From Flavobacteriaceae bacterium MAR_2010_72 (lineage in GTDB: Bacteria > Bacteroidota > Bacteroidia > Flavobacteriales > Flavobacteriaceae), in the NCBI GenBank assembly GCA_003550275.1, contig QXCW01000002.1, positions 682,001-746,000 of the forward strand: 64,000 bases of DNA. Direction: 5' to 3'. Positions 61,718 to 64,000 of the stretch are shown here, one piece after another (position 1 is the first letter of the stretch; every line of letters begins with the position of its first letter). The notes beneath the pieces are model-generated. The model did no database searches. It was not told the origin of the DNA and saw only the letters and a program-made list of their open reading frames with translations. The position numbers were made by a program, and so were the translations under genes.

Positions 61718-62677
61718 TTAAGCGGTGTTTTTTTTACCTGAAATTTGATCTTTCACGAAAGTTCCCCAGGTTAGGTTCATCTTGCCTTTTTTGTATTGCT
61801 TTGCTTTTTCAATGGCCATATTAGCGGCATTCTCCACAATCCAATCAAAATTTTCCTGTCCAACCGAATTCACATCAGCATCTGGTGCAGGGTTGCAGAA
61901 GTCAATAGCGTAGGGGATACCATCACGTACCGCAAATTCTACCGTATTAAAATCATATCCTAAAGCTTTGTTTAATCGAATACAGTATTTTTTTACGAGA
62001 TCTAATATTTCTTGTTTTACGGGCGGTCCATCAATGACATAGCGCAAATGGTGAGGATTTCGAGGTTCGTATTGCATGATATGCACTTTGTCGGTATTTA
62101 GCACATAACATCTAAAATATTCAGTAAAATTTATTTCCTCCTGAAGCATCATGACCAATTGTTCGGTCTCCCCATGTTTTTTCCAAAGATCATCAGGATT
62201 TTCAACACGATAGACACTTTTCCAGCCACCGCCATCATGAGGTTTCATATAAGCCGGAAAGCCTATGGTTTCGAACATTTGCTCCCAATTGAAGGGGAAT
62301 TTCATATTGCGAAATGAATTTTCGGTGGTGTCTGGCGGACGATGAGATGTTGGTAAAATGAAGGTTTTAGGAACTGGAACTCCAACTTTTTCGGCAAGCG
62401 CATTATTGAAAAACTTTTCATCGGCACTCCACCAAAACGGGTTGTTTATGACCGCAGTTCCAGAAATGGCCGCATTTTTTAAATAAGCTCTGTAAAAGGG
62501 AACATCTTGCGAAATCCTGTCAATAATTACAGCGTAATCTGTAGGTTTTGCTTGCTCCACGATATCAATGCTAACCGCTTCGGCTTTGATGTCCTTGATG
62601 CCTTTTTCGTTGACTCGATCTATAAATGCTTGTGGGAATGTGTTTTCTTGTCCGAATAGAATGCCTATTTTTTTCAT
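61718..62677 (-). CDS. RimK-like ATP-grasp ligase
   Basis: An ATP-grasp protein of about 319 residues: MKKIGILFGQENTFPQAF at the N-terminus, AYMKPHDGGGWKSVYRV (nucleotide-binding Lys and glycine loop), MMLQEEINFTEYFRCYVL and the metal motif NTVEFAVRDGIPYAIDFCNPAPD. ATG 62677 is preferred; an in-frame start at 62746 would overlap the esterase. This type forms peptide bonds with amino acids. It is the second ligase in the operon, after the esterase. Confidence 0.9.
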   Translation of the reverse strand: MKKIGILFGQENTFPQAFIDRVNEKGIKDIKAEAVSIDIVEQAKPTDYAVIIDRISQDVPFYRAYLKNAAISGTAVINNPFWWSADEKFFNNALAEKVGVPVPKTFILPTSHRPPDTTENSFRNMKFPFNWEQMFETIGFPAYMKPHDGGGWKSVYRVENPDDLWKKHGETEQLVMMLQEEINFTEYFRCYVLNTDKVHIMQYEPRNPHHLRYVIDGPPVKQEILDLVKKYCIRLNKALGYDFNTVEFAVRDGIPYAIDFCNPAPDADVNSVGQENFDWIVENAANMAIEKAKQYKKGKMNLTWGTFVKDQISGKKNTA

Positions 62678-62688
62678 AATATCTGTGG

Positions 62689-63402
62689 TTAGGAATTTGT
62701 TAGTTTTGATAAATAATGCGGAAACATTTGACGCCAAATAGGCCAATCATGTTCTGCCCATTTGCGTTCATCAAACCAAAATGGAATATTTTTTTCACTT
62801 AAAATTTTTGCGAGATCTTGGTTGGCCTTTAAACAGATATCCCATTCGCCAACACCAAGAATGATGTTCATTTTCCATAAATCGGGATGATTGGCTCCAG
62901 GAAGAAAATCAACGGGATTATTGAAAAACACATTGTCGTCATAATAGCCATCCAAAAATGACTTGATATCAAAAGAACCACTCAAACTGAACATGTGGCT
63001 TACTTTTTCAGGGTGTTTAAAAGCAAAATTGGCGGCATGGTAACCACCAAAACTTACGCCAGCCACGGCAACTTTTTGTTGACCTTTGTCATGACATATG
63101 GAACTGACTACTTCGTTTAAAATAAACTCATCATACCACATATGGTTTTTAACACGCTCTGCAGGATGGATATTTTTGTTATACCAACTTAATTCGTTAA
63201 TACTATCTGGACAATAAATTTGAACTAGGCCTTCGTCTAAAAACCATTTTGCAGACTCTATAAGTTTAAAATCCTTGCACTCGTAATAACGTCCCATCGT
63301 TGTGGGGAATAAAACAAGCGGGTAGCCCGCATGACCAAAAACAAGCATTTCGATGTGCTTGCTCAATGTTGGCGAATACCATTTGTGATATTGTTCTTTC
63401 AA
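62689..63402 (-). CDS. Esterase-fold protein (alpha/beta hydrolase)
   Basis: A 237-residue alpha/beta hydrolase of the putative-esterase family. The nucleophile Ser is in VAGVSFGGYHAANF, with MGRYYECKDF and SLSGSFDIKSFLDG typical of the group, and a late His in EHDWPIW. It is the first gene of the minus-strand ligase operon and matches in kind the esterase at the head of the facing block. Cytoplasmic. Confidence 0.9.
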   Translation of the reverse strand: MKEQYHKWYSPTLSKHIEMLVFGHAGYPLVLFPTTMGRYYECKDFKLIESAKWFLDEGLVQIYCPDSINELSWYNKNIHPAERVKNHMWYDEFILNEVVSSICHDKGQQKVAVAGVSFGGYHAANFAFKHPEKVSHMFSLSGSFDIKSFLDGYYDDNVFFNNPVDFLPGANHPDLWKMNIILGVGEWDICLKANQDLAKILSEKNIPFWFDERKWAEHDWPIWRQMFPHYLSKLTNS

Positions 63403-63529
63403 TTCTTTGAATTTGAATTAGTTATTTAATCTTTATGCTGTTAAAAAGCTTGCAAATGTATAAAAGCTTATCAATACTAATTATATTAATTTAAATAATA
63501 TTAAACTAATTATTAAGTATTTAACGCTC

Positions 63530-64000
63530 CTACAACAATATACCCTTTTTATTTAAGAAATCAAGCAATATATCACAACTTTCAATGCCTTTTTGGGTAG
63601 CTTTCAATTTCAATTCGAAGGCGCCTCGCATACTGATAATAATATTTTTCAAGAGTTTTTCGTCCTTAAAACCAAACTCTCCATTACTAAACTCATCAAA
63701 GTCAGTATTATGTATAAAATAAGGACCAACATGTTCTTTCTGAATATTTTCTAAACGGGCATAATCCTGCTGAATAATTTTGTAGGATGAGTAATGTTTT
63801 TCAATAGTGGTTTTTAATTCGAAATCATCAATTAGCTTAAAATCTCCAGAATTGATCAATGCTTTATAAGTGTTATCGTTAGGCGTGAAATTGGTTAATT
63901 GCATAAGATTGAAAATCTTGCTTACTGCCGTCATTTTATTCGAAGCGTTGGTATTGAGTAATGGTAAGACTTCTGTTGCGTTTTCAATTTTGTCCTCTAA
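63530..64000 (-). CDS. DUF6090-like protein, C-terminal part, cut by the window end
   Basis: The reading frame is open upstream of Met at 63934 to the window edge (residues LEDKIENATEVLPLLNTNAS in that stretch), so the gene begins outside the window. The visible part, about 155 residues, has helices (TYKALINSGDFKLI, LKTTIEKHYSSYKIIQQD) reminiscent of the DUF6090 membrane-protein family of Flavobacteriia. The membrane helix expected at the N-terminus is not visible. Family call is from pattern memory. Confidence 0.6.
   Translation of the reverse strand, partial: LEDKIENATEVLPLLNTNASNKMTAVSKIFNLMQLTNFTPNDNTYKALINSGDFKLIDDFELKTTIEKHYSSYKIIQQDYARLENIQKEHVGPYFIHNTDFDEFSNGEFGFKDEKLLKNIIISMRGAFELKLKATQKGIESCDILLDFLNKKGILL

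Noticed and set aside
63403-63529. Gap before the last partial gene searched for promoter or terminator
   Set aside because: AT-rich, no hairpin with T-run and no clear TAnnTTTG on the minus strand.

Overview
The window reads as chromosome from a marine-type member of the Flavobacteriaceae (Bacteroidota). The signs are low GC, no Shine-Dalgarno-like leaders, TAnnTTTG-type -7 promoter boxes, an exosortase-F pair, an HYC_CC_PP protein, carboxypeptidase-regulatory/TonB proteins and the order purH-mreB-mreC-mreD-mrdA-rodA. I saw no rRNA, tRNA, CRISPR array, transposase or prophage, and no gene-free stretch exceeds 300 bases. The species is not determinable from sequence reading alone.

Layout. 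0.1-9.3 kb: mostly housekeeping genes (apbE and its neighbour, a methyltransferase, a cupin, map, an HAD phosphatase, gpmI, an M48 protease, a GNAT, pepE) and a tandem pair of secreted carboxypeptidase-regulatory-like proteins. 9.3-17.5 kb: tatA, then a minus-strand operon encoding the meta-cleavage branch of tryptophan/kynurenine catabolism (kynureninase, kynurenine 3-monooxygenase, RidA-type deaminase, semialdehyde dehydrogenase, an atypical SDR, 3-hydroxyanthranilate dioxygenase, ACMS decarboxylase), ending in an O-methyltransferase. 17.6-23.7 kb: an Fe-S/CDGSH fusion, a lipoprotein, an MFS transporter, msrA, a coiled-coil protein, a Nif3-like protein and lpxK.

23.7-31.0 kb: a tightly packed minus-strand run (small Cys-rich membrane protein, GT2, ECF sigma factor, divergent Nramp, lipA, gap, TPR hybrid kinase). 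31.1-34.9 kb: ECF sigma/anti-sigma pair, murB, aminotransferase. 35-47 kb: PDZ aspartyl protease, DUF1573 protein, valS, the mre/mrd rod-shape operon, purH. 47-53 kb: ABC permease, free-Met-R-sulfoxide reductase-like GAF protein, xrtF and its partner, then a likely copper-acquisition locus (HYC_CC_PP protein, TonB receptor, HMA protein).

53.2-63.4 kb is the most intriguing part. Two facing gene blocks carry two alpha/beta hydrolases, an M17 aminopeptidase, three ATP-grasp-type ligases, a YbdK/GCS2 carboxylate-amine ligase and a class-I glutamine amidotransferase. Together they look like a pathway that makes and processes a small peptide- or amide-like metabolite of unknown identity. Between the blocks sit an acetyltransferase and an AT-rich islet of two orphan membrane proteins. 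The window ends inside a DUF6090-like gene.

Several genes have an in-frame TTG upstream of the likely ATG. At kynU, valS and purH these TTGs lie inside TAnnTTTG boxes, so the downstream starts are preferred. Coordinates below use the start judged most likely and say where this matters.
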